Assembly: GCA_050331095.1 (NCBI GenBank)
Contig: JBHJHE010000001.1
Span: forward strand, 1-64,000
DNA: 64,000 bases
Direction of reading: 5' to 3'
Origin: MED-G105 sp050331095
Lineage (GTDB): Bacteria; Pseudomonadota; Alphaproteobacteria; Caulobacterales; Parvularculaceae
Shown: piece after piece, positions 33,969 through 42,648 of the stretch
Position numbering within the stretch: position 1 is the first letter of the stretch
Layout: each line of letters starts with the position of its first letter
Made by a program: the position numbers and the translations under genes
Notes under the pieces: model-generated
What the model was told of the DNA's origin: nothing
Databases searched by the model: none
What the model saw: only the letters and a program-made list of their open reading frames with translations

Positions 33969-34537
33969 ATGATCGAAACCGAAGAAGACATCCGGCCGAG
34001 CCCGGACCTGCCCGAAGACGCAAGCCTTCTGATCGTCGACGACGACGAGGCGCTTCGCAAACGCCTGGCCCGCGCGATGGAGCGCCGCGGTTTCGAGACC
34101 GCGATGGCGTCGACCGCCCGTGAAGCGATCCAGCTCGCGGCGGAAAAGCCGCCGGCCTTCGCGATTGTCGACTTGCGGCTTGACGACGGCGACGGCCTCG
34201 ACGTCGTCAACGCCATCCGCCTGCGCCGGGAAAACTGCCGCGTCGTGATGCTGACGGGCTACGGCAACATCGCGACGGCCGTCGCCGCCGTGAAGGCCGG
34301 CGCCGTCGACTATCTCTCCAACCCGCCGACGCCGACGACGTGGAGAAAGCGCTCCTCGCCAATGAAGGCCGCCGGCCCGAGCCGCCGGAAAACCCGATGT
34401 CGGCCGACCGCGTGCGGTGGGAGCACATCCAGCGCGTTTACGAACTGTGCGAACACAATGTCTCCGAAACGGCGCGCCGGCTCGGCATGCACCGGCGGAC
34501 GCTTCAGCGCATCCTCGCCAAACGCGCGCCGCGATAA
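33969..34537 (+). pseudogene. regA: RegA/PrrA/ActR-family response regulator, interrupted by a one-base deletion
   Basis: The receiver domain reads normally from ATG 33969: LLIVDDDEALRKRL, phospho-Asp68 in FAIVDLRLDDG, Thr96 in VVMLTGYGN. At 34320-34322 a base is missing after AA. Adding one base (probably G) turns the region into DYLSKPADADDVEKALL, restoring the conserved Lys-Pro, and joins it to the intact C-terminal Fis-type helix-turn-helix in frame (ADRVRWEHIQRVYELCEHNV, then ETARRLGMHRRTLQRILAKR, ending 34537). The repaired protein would be 189 aa, the usual RegA length. As it stands, translation continues in the wrong frame into 35063, losing DNA binding. It could be a real mutation or a sequencing error. 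Confidence 0.88.
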
Positions 34538-34648
34538 GCAAGCGCGCGCGTCCGCCCGCCCGGCCGCGGTTGACGCGCCAAGGCGCGCGCTAGCACCTTT
34601 CGGCCCCCGACGCGCCAATCCGGCGCGCGACCCCTACCGGGAGCGCTC

Positions 34649-37378
34649 ATGCCCGCCTTCGCCTTTCTCGCCGCCTTCTTTCTCTTCATCGCCAGCGCCG
34701 CCGCGGCCGCCGACGTCGATCTTCCCTATGAGGAGTTTCGCCTCGACAACGGGCTGCGCGTCGTCGTCCACGAAGACCGAAAAGCGCCGATCGTCGCCGT
34801 CGCCGACTGGTACCGTGTGGGCTCCAAGGACGAACCGGCGGGCAAGACCGGCTTCGCCCATTTGTTCGAACACCTCATGTTCAACGGTTCGGAGAACTAT
34901 GACGACGAGTGGTTCAAGGCGCTGCAGGAAGTGGGAGCCACGGGCGTCAACGGCACGACGTCGTTCGACCGCACGAACTACTTCGCGACCGTGCCGACGC
35001 CGGCGCTCGAACGCCTGCTATGGCTTGAATCCGACCGCATGGGCCACCTCCTCGGCGCAGTGACGCAGGACAAGCTCGACGAACAGCGCGGCGTCGTCGC
35101 CAACGAGAAACGCCAAGGCGACAACCGCCCTTACGGCCGCGCCTACTACTCCGTCCTCAACGGCCTGTTGCCAGCAGGCCATCCGTACGCCCACGCCACG
35201 ATCGGCTCCCTCGAAGACCTCGACGCGGCGAGCCTCGACGACGTCAGGGCGTGGTTCGAAAAGTACTACGGCGCGGCGAACGCGACGCTCGTCCTCGCCG
35301 GCGACATCGACGCCGCGGCGGCTCGTCTGCTGGCGGAGAAGTATTTCGCCCACATCCCCGCGGGTCCGCCCTTGACGCGCATGACGGCGAACGCGCCGAC
35401 GCTCGACGTCGACAAGCGCGAGATCATGTATGACGACGTCCCCCAGGCGCAGCTCGACCGCAACTGGGTCGCGCCCGGGCGAACGACGCGCCAATCGCTC
35501 CTCCTGACGCTCGCCGCCGACGTTTTGGGCGGCGGCAAGACCTCGCGCCTCTATCGGCGCCTTGTCTACGACCTCGAGCTGGCGACGTCGGCGAGCGCCG
35601 GCCATCAGCCCCAGGAACTGATGGGCTTCTTCTCCTGGACGCTCGACGCGAAGCCGGACGCGACGGAGGAAGATCTGGCGACGCTGGAGGCCGAAGCCGA
35701 AGCCGTCGTTGAGGACTTCCTCGCCCGCGGCCCCTCGAAAGCCGAGCTTCAGCGCGCCAAGACGGCGATCGAGGCTTCGGTCGTGCGCTCGCTTGAACAG
35801 GTCTCCGGCAAGGCGTCGCGGCTCGCTTCGGGCGCGGTCTATGCGGACGATCCGGCGTTCATCCTGACCCAGCTCAAGTGGCTGCCCGAGGCGACGCCGA
35901 TCGAGGTGCGAGACGCGGCCCGCGCGGTGATGAGCGAGGGTCATTATCAGCTGAACGTCCTGCCCTATGCCGACCACGCGACGACGAGCGCCGCGGTCGA
36001 CCGATCCGCCGGCCTGCCGCCGCCGCCCGCCGCGCCTGACCTGACGTTCCCGGAGGTTCAGGAAACGAGCCTGTCGAACGGCGTTCCCGTGGTCTTCGCG
36101 CGCCGGGCCGCCGTGCCGGTGGTTCGGGTCTCGGTTCAGTTCGACGCCGGCTACGCCGCGGACGGCGCCGAGGGCGGCAAGCTCGGCCTCGCGTCGTTCG
36201 CCGGCGCGATGCTCGACGAAGGCGCGGGACGGCGCACGGCCCTCGAGATCGCCGAAACGATCGAAGGCCTCGGCGCGACGCTCGGCGCGGGCTCGAGCCT
36301 CGACACGACCACCGTCGGCGCGTCGTCGCTGACGGGCGAGATCGACGCGACGCTCGACGTCCTTGCTGACGTCGTCCGCCGACCGACGTTCGACCAGACG
36401 GAGATCGACAAATTGCGCCGCCGCTGGCTCGCCGGCATCGCGCAGGAAAAGGCGAGCCCCTACGCCCTCGCCCTCCGCCTCCTGCCGCCGCAGATCTACG
36501 GCGAGGATCACGCCTACGGCGTTCCTTTCACTGGATCGGGCACGGAGGAATCGATCGGGTCGATCACGCGCGAGGATCTGCTCGCCTTCCACACAGCCTG
36601 GATACGGCCCGACAACGCGCGCATCTTCGTCGTCGGCGACACGACGCTCGACGCCATCAAACCGAAGCTCGAAGCGGCGTTCGGCGACTGGCGCGCCCCC
36701 GCGACGCCGACGCCGGCGAAGAACGTCGCCGAGATCGCCCGCGCCGAACGGGGCAAACTGATCGTCGTCGACAAGCCCGGCGCGCCGCAGTCCTTTATCC
36801 TCGCCGGCCACGTCGCGCCGCCCACCGGCGCGCCTAACGCCGTCGCCATCGACGCGACGAACGAGGTGCTCGGCGGCGGGTCGACGGCGCGCATCTACAA
36901 CAATCTGCGTGAGGACAAAGGCTGGTCCTACGGCGCCTACACCTTCCTCGCATCGGCGCGGGGCCAACGGCCGTTCCTCGTTAATGCGCCGGTGCAGACG
37001 GACAAGACCGCCGACGCGATCCGCGAACTCCTCGCCGAGATGCGCGCATACCGCGGCGAACGGCCGGCGCAGCAGGACGAGCTTGACCGCGCCGTCGCCG
37101 ACGCCGTGCGCTCGCTCCCCGGCGCCTACGAGACTGCGGCGAGCGTCCTCTCCAGCCTTCAGTCGAGCGCCGTCTACGGACGGCCCTGGGACTATCCGAC
37201 GACGCTCAAGCCGAAATACGAGGCGCTGACGCCCGGGCGGCTCGCCGAAACGGCGGACGAAGTCGTCCACCCCGACAGTCTGGTGTGGGTCGTCGTGGGC
37301 GATCGCGCCAAGATAGAGGCCGACCTCTCGAGCCTCGATCTCGGGCCCATGGAGAACCTGTCCCTCGGCTCACTTTAG
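34649..37378 (+). CDS. M16 family metallopeptidase, two-domain, exported
   Basis: 909 aa. A signal peptide (FAFLAAFFLFIASAAAAAD) directs it to the periplasm. The first M16 domain has the inverted zinc motif in HLFEHLMFNGSENYDD (HxxEH) with the distal Glu in DEQRGVVANEKRQGDNRPYG. The second half (from about residue 470) is a second M16 pair lacking the zinc site, as in pitrilysin-like two-half proteins; it contains LGLASFAGAMLDEGAGRRTA and EVLGGGSTARIYNNLREDKG. Such proteases degrade peptides. The single reversed copy of the 100-bp repeat begins 13 bases after its stop. Confidence 0.93.
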   Translation: MPAFAFLAAFFLFIASAAAAADVDLPYEEFRLDNGLRVVVHEDRKAPIVAVADWYRVGSKDEPAGKTGFAHLFEHLMFNGSENYDDEWFKALQEVGATGVNGTTSFDRTNYFATVPTPALERLLWLESDRMGHLLGAVTQDKLDEQRGVVANEKRQGDNRPYGRAYYSVLNGLLPAGHPYAHATIGSLEDLDAASLDDVRAWFEKYYGAANATLVLAGDIDAAAARLLAEKYFAHIPAGPPLTRMTANAPTLDVDKREIMYDDVPQAQLDRNWVAPGRTTRQSLLLTLAADVLGGGKTSRLYRRLVYDLELATSASAGHQPQELMGFFSWTLDAKPDATEEDLATLEAEAEAVVEDFLARGPSKAELQRAKTAIEASVVRSLEQVSGKASRLASGAVYADDPAFILTQLKWLPEATPIEVRDAARAVMSEGHYQLNVLPYADHATTSAAVDRSAGLPPPPAAPDLTFPEVQETSLSNGVPVVFARRAAVPVVRVSVQFDAGYAADGAEGGKLGLASFAGAMLDEGAGRRTALEIAETIEGLGATLGAGSSLDTTTVGASSLTGEIDATLDVLADVVRRPTFDQTEIDKLRRRWLAGIAQEKASPYALALRLLPPQIYGEDHAYGVPFTGSGTEESIGSITREDLLAFHTAWIRPDNARIFVVGDTTLDAIKPKLEAAFGDWRAPATPTPAKNVAEIARAERGKLIVVDKPGAPQSFILAGHVAPPTGAPNAVAIDATNEVLGGGSTARIYNNLREDKGWSYGAYTFLASARGQRPFLVNAPVQTDKTADAIRELLAEMRAYRGERPAQQDELDRAVADAVRSLPGAYETAASVLSSLQSSAVYGRPWDYPTTLKPKYEALTPGRLAETADEVVHPDSLVWVVVGDRAKIEADLSSLDLGPMENLSLGSL

Positions 37379-37390
37379 AACATCCCGCCT

Positions 37391-37479
37391 ACTGACTGAA
37401 TCAGTCGGATGCTCTAGATTCACTGTTGTGAGCGCGTGACACGGTTTTCGCCCGATCCGAGCTGCTCGCCCTGCGCTCG
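37391..37479 (-). repeat. Third copy of the ~100-bp palindromic repeat, reversed
   Basis: Read on the minus strand, this stretch matches the repeats at 25711-25813 in order: an opening GAGCGC-GGGCG-like run, CAGCTCGGATCGGGCGAAAA, then a CACGCGCTCA block, AATCTAGAGCATCCGACTGA and TTCAGTCAGT. The dyad core TGACTGAATCAGTC is more symmetric here than in the other copies. Like the tandem pair, it sits between two convergent genes (M16 protease and the lipoprotein at 37547). Possible mobile element or terminator. Confidence 0.8.
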
Positions 37480-37546
37480 AATGCGACGATCGGAGCAGGC
37501 GACGCGGTCGGTCTGCGCGTCGTCAACGCGCCGATAAGGCGCGACG

Positions 37547-38014
37547 TCAGCCGTCGAGATCGCCGGGCTCGTAACCGAAATCCTCGGGCTCGCCACGAAT
37601 GATGGCGACCTCCTTGCCCGGCATGTGGATCGCCACCGCCTCGCATTTCTCCGTACGCATGTGGCAGACGGCGTCGGCGAGGAACTGCTTGTCGTTCTGG
37701 ATCGCCCCTTCGACGGGCGTGAACGCGACTTCAGAGAGGCCGAGCGTGACGAACGCCGCGCCGCCATAGCCAATGGCGCGCAAAGTCGAGCCCTGACGAC
37801 GCTGATAACGGAAACGGTACTTCGCGTACTCATCGTCCAGCGGCTGGCGGTCGATCTGCGTCGCCGTCGGCATGGAGAGGAAACACGTCACCGTGTCGCA
37901 CTTGGCGACCTTCTTCACCTCGACGCCGGACTTGTTCGCCGCGCGGCTCGCCGAGCACCCGGCCGCAAGCGCCAGCGCCCCGACGCCGAGACAGGCGTAT
38001 ACGATCGTTTTCAC
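37547..38014 (-). CDS. Lipoprotein of unknown function
   Basis: 155 aa from GTG at 38014. Lipobox ALAAGC within the first 20 residues (IVYACLGVGALALAAGCSAS). The mature part has Cys pairs (KKVAKCDTVTCFLSMPTA and CHMRTEKCEAVAIHMPGK) that could form disulfides, and a short hydrophobic glycine-rich stretch (AIGYGGAAFVTLGLSEVAF). No family is recognised. An upstream in-frame start at 38068 would place extra hydrophobic residues ahead of the lipobox and is less likely. Confidence 0.7.
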   Translation of the reverse strand: MKTIVYACLGVGALALAAGCSASRAANKSGVEVKKVAKCDTVTCFLSMPTATQIDRQPLDDEYAKYRFRYQRRQGSTLRAIGYGGAAFVTLGLSEVAFTPVEGAIQNDKQFLADAVCHMRTEKCEAVAIHMPGKEVAIIRGEPEDFGYEPGDLDG

Positions 38015-38141
38015 GTTCAACGTTCCCCCAAGGATCGAACAGAGCGCAATCGTTGCGCTAATTAACAACGTTTGAAGATTAACACGCCCGTTTGCGATTG
38101 GACAATCAACTCGCGTTAAGGCCCGATGGGACGCGGGAGCG

Positions 38142-39341
38142 TCAGTCGGCGAGGGCGTCGGCGATGCGCCGGGCGAGGCGGGGCGCCACGGCCGCCTTCG
38201 ACATCAGCGGCCAGCTCTCCTCGCCGTCCTCGTCGATGACCGTCACGGCGTTCGCCTCGCCGCCCATGGATCCGTGTTCGGCGGCGACATCGTTGGCGAC
38301 GCTCCAGTCGCAGTTCTTGCGCCGGCGTTTGGCGGCCGCATGGTCGAGGACGTCCTCGGTTTCCGCCGCGAAGCCGACGACAAGGCGCGGCCGGCCCTCG
38401 CCGGCCCGCGCGACCGTCGCCAGAATGTCCGGGTTCTCCGCGAGCGGAATGCTTGTCAGGCCGCCGCGCTCTTTCTTGATCTTGCGGTCGGTCTCGATCT
38501 CCGGGCGATAATCGGCGACCGCGGCGCACATGATCGCGACGTCGGCGGGCAACGCCGTCTCGACCGCGGCGAACATTTGACGCGCCGTCTCGACGCGGAC
38601 GGTCTTGACGCCGGCCGGGTCGCCAAGGGCGGTGGGCCCCGACACCATCGTCACGTCGCCGCCAAGGCGGGCGAGCGCCGCGGCGATGGCGTAACCCTGC
38701 TTTCCCGAGGAGCGGTTGGCGACGTAGCGCACGGGGTCGAGCGGCTCGTGGGTCGGGCCCGCGGTGACGACGATCCGCTTGCCCGTGAGCGGCCCGCCGC
38801 GCGCGCCGAACCAGGCCTCGACCGCATCGGCGATCTCCGCGGGCTCCGCCATGCGGCCGGCGCCGAATTCGCCGCAGGCCATTTCGCCCTCGCCGGGCCC
38901 GACGATCCGCGCACCGTCGCTCGTCAGCTGGCGGAGGTTCCGCTGCGTCGCGGGATGCTCCCACATGCGCACGTTCATCGCCGGGGCGTAGAGAACCGGC
39001 TTGTCGGTGGCGAGAAGCGCCGTCGAGGCGAGATCGTTCGCCAGGCCGTTCGCCGCCTTCGCCATCAGGTCCGCCGTCGCCGGCGCGACGACGACGAGGT
39101 CCGCCGAGCGCGACAGCTCGATGTGGCCCATCTCGGCCTCGTCGGTGAGATCGAAGAGATCCGTATAGACCTTGTCGCCCGTCAGCGAGCCGAGCGAGAG
39201 GGGCGTCACGAACTCGGCGCCGGCGCGCGTGAGGATCGTCCGCGCGCCGATCCCGCGGCCGGCGAGTTCGCGCACGAGAAGCAGGCTTTTGAAGGCGGCG
39301 ATCCCGCCGCCGACGATGAGAAGGATCGATCGCGTCGTCAT
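38142..39341 (-). CDS. coaBC: Bifunctional phosphopantothenoylcysteine decarboxylase / phosphopantothenate-cysteine ligase
   Basis: 399 aa from ATG at 39341. The CoaC flavoprotein half opens with ILLIVGGGIAAFKSLLLVRE and contains the active-site His in GHIELSRSADLVVVAPATAD and the Asn in PAMNVRMWEHPAT; a conserved Cys lies in GEMACGEFGAGRMAEP. The CoaB half starts at KRIVVTAGPTHEPLDPVRYV and includes NRSSGKQGYAIAAALARLGG and the AVADYRPE motif. Catalyses two consecutive steps of coenzyme A synthesis. Confidence 0.97.
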   Translation of the reverse strand: MTTRSILLIVGGGIAAFKSLLLVRELAGRGIGARTILTRAGAEFVTPLSLGSLTGDKVYTDLFDLTDEAEMGHIELSRSADLVVVAPATADLMAKAANGLANDLASTALLATDKPVLYAPAMNVRMWEHPATQRNLRQLTSDGARIVGPGEGEMACGEFGAGRMAEPAEIADAVEAWFGARGGPLTGKRIVVTAGPTHEPLDPVRYVANRSSGKQGYAIAAALARLGGDVTMVSGPTALGDPAGVKTVRVETARQMFAAVETALPADVAIMCAAVADYRPEIETDRKIKKERGGLTSIPLAENPDILATVARAGEGRPRLVVGFAAETEDVLDHAAAKRRRKNCDWSVANDVAAEHGSMGGEANAVTVIDEDGEESWPLMSKAAVAPRLARRIADALAD

Positions 39342-39393
39342 CGCCCGGTCATAGCCGAACACGGCGGCGTCGCCCAGCGGTCCTCGCCGGCTT

Positions 39394-39440
39394 AGGATGT
39401 AAATAACACTTTACATTATGTATGGTTTTGCTTACATCCT
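39394..39440. promoter_or_regulatory. Palindromic operator/promoter of the membrane protein-Xre pair
   Basis: A perfect 9-bp inverted repeat, AGGATGTAA at 39394-39402 and TTACATCCT at 39432-39440, brackets an AT-rich stretch. Inside, GTAAA-N6-TTTAC (39399-39414) forms a second dyad. This lies just upstream of the Shine-Dalgarno (GAGGGA) of the gene at 39464, whose partner is a small Xre regulator. Binding by that regulator is likely but inferred. Confidence 0.55.
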
Positions 39441-39463
39441 CCCGAGCCAAGAGCGAGGGAAAG

Positions 39464-39913
39464 ATGAAGCGCCAATCGTTAAGCCAGGCGACGCGGCGAT
39501 GGAGGTTCGCCCACGTCATGTTCTGGTCTGTCTACGCCGTCGTCGTCATGTTCATTGTGCCGAGATTTTACCACAGCGCCGGGTTCGACGGCTGGTCGGT
39601 CGGCGCGAAGACGGCGTTGGCCCTCGCGCCGGTGGCCCCCGTGGCGTTATGGGCGCTCGTCTTCGCCCGCTTCCTTGGCGGGTCGCCGGACGATCTTGCG
39701 TCTTCGTTCGTCGTTCGCGCGTCGGCGGCCGCGGGCGCCGTCGTCGCGCTCGGATTGTTCGCGCAAGGCTGGATCGATCTGATCGCCGGACCCGGCGTCT
39801 GGCCGCGGCTCGTCTTTCAGGGCCTTGACTTCACGCCTTGGACTTACGTCGCCTTGTACTTTCTCGTCTGGACGCTTGAACGGACGCGCCTTCGCGTCGC
39901 CGCGACCCGTTGA
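39464..39913 (+). CDS. Four-pass membrane protein partner of an Xre regulator
   Basis: 149 aa from ATG at 39464 (GAGGGA 7 bases upstream). Four hydrophobic segments, starting at FAHVMFWSVYAVVVMFIVPR and ending at TPWTYVALYFLVWTLERTRL. No named family. It is fused by TTGA overlap to a small helix-turn-helix gene, a widespread arrangement in which a DUF-type membrane protein is coexpressed with a YozG/Xre-like regulator. The physiological role is not known. Confidence 0.75.
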   Translation: MKRQSLSQATRRWRFAHVMFWSVYAVVVMFIVPRFYHSAGFDGWSVGAKTALALAPVAPVALWALVFARFLGGSPDDLASSFVVRASAAAGAVVALGLFAQGWIDLIAGPGVWPRLVFQGLDFTPWTYVALYFLVWTLERTRLRVAATR

Positions 39914-40107
39914 AGAACCGCCTCAAAGTTCTGCGGGCGGAGCATGGGATGACGCAGGCCGATCTCGCCAGACGCGCCGACGTCACGCGACAAACCATCA
40001 TCGCCGTCGAAAACGGCCGCTTCGACCCAAGCCTCGCGCTGGCGTTTCGCCTGTCGGACGTGTTCGGATCGCCGGTGGAGGAGATTTTTCTGCGTGATGA
40101 CGCCTGA
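39910..40107 (+). CDS. Small Xre-family helix-turn-helix regulator
   Basis: 65 aa from TTG at 39910, overlapping the previous stop (TTGA). The entire protein is one Cro/CI-type HTH: NRLKVLRAEHGMTQADLARR, then ADVTRQTIIAVENGRFDPSL and a C-terminal FGSPVEEIFLRD. It matches the YozG-like regulator group that accompanies small membrane proteins. It probably represses its own operon through the palindromes at 39394-39440. Confidence 0.88.
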   Translation: MKNRLKVLRAEHGMTQADLARRADVTRQTIIAVENGRFDPSLALAFRLSDVFGSPVEEIFLRDDA

Positions 40108-40133
40108 GGCCGACCGCCGTCGTTACGGACCCG

Positions 40134-41699
40134 CTAAAGCGCCATCAGCGCGAGAACCGTCGCGAGGAGGACGACCGCCGCCACCCGCGCCAGCCGGTTC
40201 TCCCGCGCCAGGGCGCGCGCGAGCGCCTTCGTCGTGTCGGGCGATAAGGTGACGCGGTCCTCGGCGATGCGCGCGGCGGCTTCGCCCGCCTGTTCGGCGT
40301 AGGCGGGCAGGCGCGGGGCGAGTTCGAGGGCCTTCGCCGCCGCGTCGCGCAGGCGCTTCGCGTGGTGCGCCGGGCCAAGTTCGCGCGTCAGGTAATCGCG
40401 CACGAGCGGCCCGGCCACAGCCCATTCGTCGATCGCGGGATCGAGGGCGCGCGCGACGCCCTCGGCGGTCACCATCGTGCGTTGCAGGAGCACGAGCTCC
40501 GGCCGCAGGCGCATCTCGAAGAGCTCCGTGACGTCGAACAATTGCCGGATGAGGCGCGACATGTCCATTTCGTTCGCCCGCTGACCGTAAAGCGGCTCGC
40601 CGACGGCCCTCAGGGCCTGGGCGAACTGGTCGACGGAGTAGTGCGGCGGCACGTAGCCGGCGCGGAAGTGCGCCGCGGCGGTGCGTTTGTAGTCGCGCGT
40701 CACGAACCCGTGGATGATCTCCGCGAAGGCGCGCCGCGCCTCTTCGTCGAGCCGGCCGACGATGCCGAAATCGATGAGCACGAGCCGCCCGCGATCGTCC
40801 ACCATCAGGTTCCCCTGGTGAAGATCCGCATGGAAAAAGCCGTCGAAGAGCGCCTGCTTCAGAAAGATCTGCAGGACGTTGCGGGCGAGCGCCTTGCGGT
40901 CGTGGCCGGCCTTGTCGAGGGCGGCGTGGTCGGCGATGGGCGTCGCGTCCATCCATTGCAGCGTCAGGACGCGCTTCGCCGTCAGGGGCCAGACGATCTC
41001 CGGAACGACGACGCGATTGTCGTCCTCCATATTGTCGGCGAGCTCCGACGCCGCGCCGCCCTCCATGCGCAGGTCGAGCTCGATCTCGGCCGCGGACCGC
41101 AGGAGTTCGATGAATTTGACGGGCTCCAGCCGGCGCAGCCAGCGCGACCAGGCTTCGGCCGCCCGCGCGGCCCGGGCGAAGGCTCGGAACTCGCGCGCTG
41201 CGCGCTCCTCGACGCCGGGGCGCAGCACTTTGACGGCGACGTCGCGCCCGTCGACCGTCCGCGCCCGGTGCACCTGCGCGATCGACGCCGCGGCGATGGG
41301 TTCGGAGAAATCGGCGAAGAAGTCGCCGAGCGGCCCGCCAAGGGAGCGTTCGACTTCGGCGACGGCGACGGCCCGCGGAAACGGCGGCATCCGGTCCTGG
41401 AGGCGCGAAAGGTCCGAGGCCATCTGAAAGCCGAGAACGTCGGGCCGCGTCGCCATTAACTGCCCGAGCTTGATGAAGGGCGGGCTCATCTCCTCGAAGG
41501 CGGCGGCGAGGCGTTCGCCCGGGCGCAGGCGCCGCCCGTCAGGCCCGTCGGTTCGTGCGCCGAGGCGCGTCGCCGCCCCGAGCCAACGCACCGGCGCCGG
41601 CGCGAGGTGGGCGAATTCGGCGGGGATCAGGGCGTCGCGGCGCGTCAGGCGCGCCGCCGCGCCCAGGATGCGCGCCCACTCGGCGCCGGCGGCGATCAT
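40134..41699 (-). CDS. ubiB: Ubiquinone biosynthesis kinase-like protein UbiB
   Basis: 521 aa, ABC1/ADCK atypical kinase needed for ubiquinone synthesis. The KxGQ motif is FIKLGQLMATRPD near residue 80. Next come the Ala-rich loop AAASIAQVHRARTVDGRDVA with the catalytic-type Lys in VAVKVL, then HADLHQGNLMVDDRGRLVLI followed by DFG. C-terminal hydrophobic segment (RVAAVVLLATVLALMAL) for membrane attachment. It lies 4 bases downstream of ubiE and is probably cotranscribed with it. Confidence 0.96.
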   Translation of the reverse strand: MIAAGAEWARILGAAARLTRRDALIPAEFAHLAPAPVRWLGAATRLGARTDGPDGRRLRPGERLAAAFEEMSPPFIKLGQLMATRPDVLGFQMASDLSRLQDRMPPFPRAVAVAEVERSLGGPLGDFFADFSEPIAAASIAQVHRARTVDGRDVAVKVLRPGVEERAAREFRAFARAARAAEAWSRWLRRLEPVKFIELLRSAAEIELDLRMEGGAASELADNMEDDNRVVVPEIVWPLTAKRVLTLQWMDATPIADHAALDKAGHDRKALARNVLQIFLKQALFDGFFHADLHQGNLMVDDRGRLVLIDFGIVGRLDEEARRAFAEIIHGFVTRDYKRTAAAHFRAGYVPPHYSVDQFAQALRAVGEPLYGQRANEMDMSRLIRQLFDVTELFEMRLRPELVLLQRTMVTAEGVARALDPAIDEWAVAGPLVRDYLTRELGPAHHAKRLRDAAAKALELAPRLPAYAEQAGEAAARIAEDRVTLSPDTTKALARALARENRLARVAAVVLLATVLALMAL

Positions 41700-41703
41700 C
41701 GCC

Positions 41704-42468
41704 TTAGATCCGCCAGGCGAGGTGCAGCGCGGCGACGCCGCCGGAGAGGTTCTCCACCGTGACGCGTCGAAAGCCGGCCCGTTCGATCATGGCGGCGAAC
41801 GCGGCCTGGGCGGGGAAGCGCCGGATCGATTCGACAAGATACTGATAGCTCTCGCGGTCGCCGACGACCCGGTCGCCAAGCCAGGGAATGACGTTGAAGG
41901 AATAGGCGTCGTAGAGCCTCTGAAGCCCGCCAGTGACCGGGTGCGAAAACTCAAGGCAAGCGAAACGCCCGCCCGGGCGCAAAACGCGCCGCGCCTCGGC
42001 CAAAGCCGCCTCTATGTCAGTGACGTTTCTTATGCCGAACGAGATCGAATAGGCGTCCATCGCGCGGTCCGGGAGCGGAACGCGGGTCGCGTCGGCGCAC
42101 AGGCGCGAAAGGCCGGCGCGCGCGCGCGCGGCGCGCAACATTTCTTCGTTGACGTCGCAAACGATGGCGCGGGCCGCTGGCGCCGCGGAGACGGGACGCG
42201 CGTCGGCGCGGTCGAGATAAGCGCGGGCGACGTCGCCCGTGCCGCCCGCCATGTCGAGGAGCGCGCGCCCGGGCTGCGGCGCCAGGCGGTCAATGAGGAC
42301 GGATTTCCAGATCCGGTGGACGCCGGCCGACATCAAATCGTTCATGACGTCGTAGCGCGACGCCACGCGATCGAAGACGCCTCGCACCAGGCGCGCCTTC
42401 TCGTCGCGCGGCACGTCGCGAAAGCCGAAACTCGCCTTCGCGCCTCGGTTGTCTGAAAATTCGCTCAT
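41704..42468 (-). CDS. ubiE: Ubiquinone/menaquinone C-methyltransferase UbiE
   Basis: 254 aa SAM-dependent methyltransferase for the C-methylation step of ubiquinone synthesis. UbiE signatures: VRGVFDRVASRYDVMNDLMS at the N-terminus, SAM motif I LLDMAGGTGDVARAYLDRAD, DAYSISFGIRNVTDIEAALA, RVLRPGGRFACLEFSHPVTG, and FNVIPWLGDRVVGDRESYQY. It heads the ubiE-ubiB pair and is divergent from ihfB. Confidence 0.97.
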   Translation of the reverse strand: MSEFSDNRGAKASFGFRDVPRDEKARLVRGVFDRVASRYDVMNDLMSAGVHRIWKSVLIDRLAPQPGRALLDMAGGTGDVARAYLDRADARPVSAAPAARAIVCDVNEEMLRAARARAGLSRLCADATRVPLPDRAMDAYSISFGIRNVTDIEAALAEARRVLRPGGRFACLEFSHPVTGGLQRLYDAYSFNVIPWLGDRVVGDRESYQYLVESIRRFPAQAAFAAMIERAGFRRVTVENLSGGVAALHLAWRI

Positions 42469-42648
42469 CGTCGACCGGCCCGCCCGCTACGCCGGATATA
42501 AACGCCGCCGCGCCTACGAGAAGCGCCTTGACGCCGCAAGGCCGGTCTGAAATTCTTAACGCACTGATATTCTATCGTTTTTGAGCTTTTGTCGAGCGGT
42601 CGCCTGCGCTTTGAGCGCCCGTTTCGCGTGCGAGTTGGACGGGGCCCC
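42469..42648. other. Divergent promoter region of ubiE and ihfB
   Basis: 180 bases between divergent genes. It is GC-rich at both ends with an AT-rich centre (about 42550-42600). TTGACG at 42528-42533 and AATTCT at 42551-42556, 17 bases apart, are a weak candidate rightward promoter. No RNA gene or extra reading frame was found. Confidence 0.4.

Noticed and set aside
35018..37270. 750-codon minus-strand open frame opposite the M16 protease
   Set aside because: Antisense shadow; its length comes from the lack of TA-rich stops in GC-rich DNA. The plus strand encodes both halves of a recognisable M16 protease with a signal peptide and HxxEH site.
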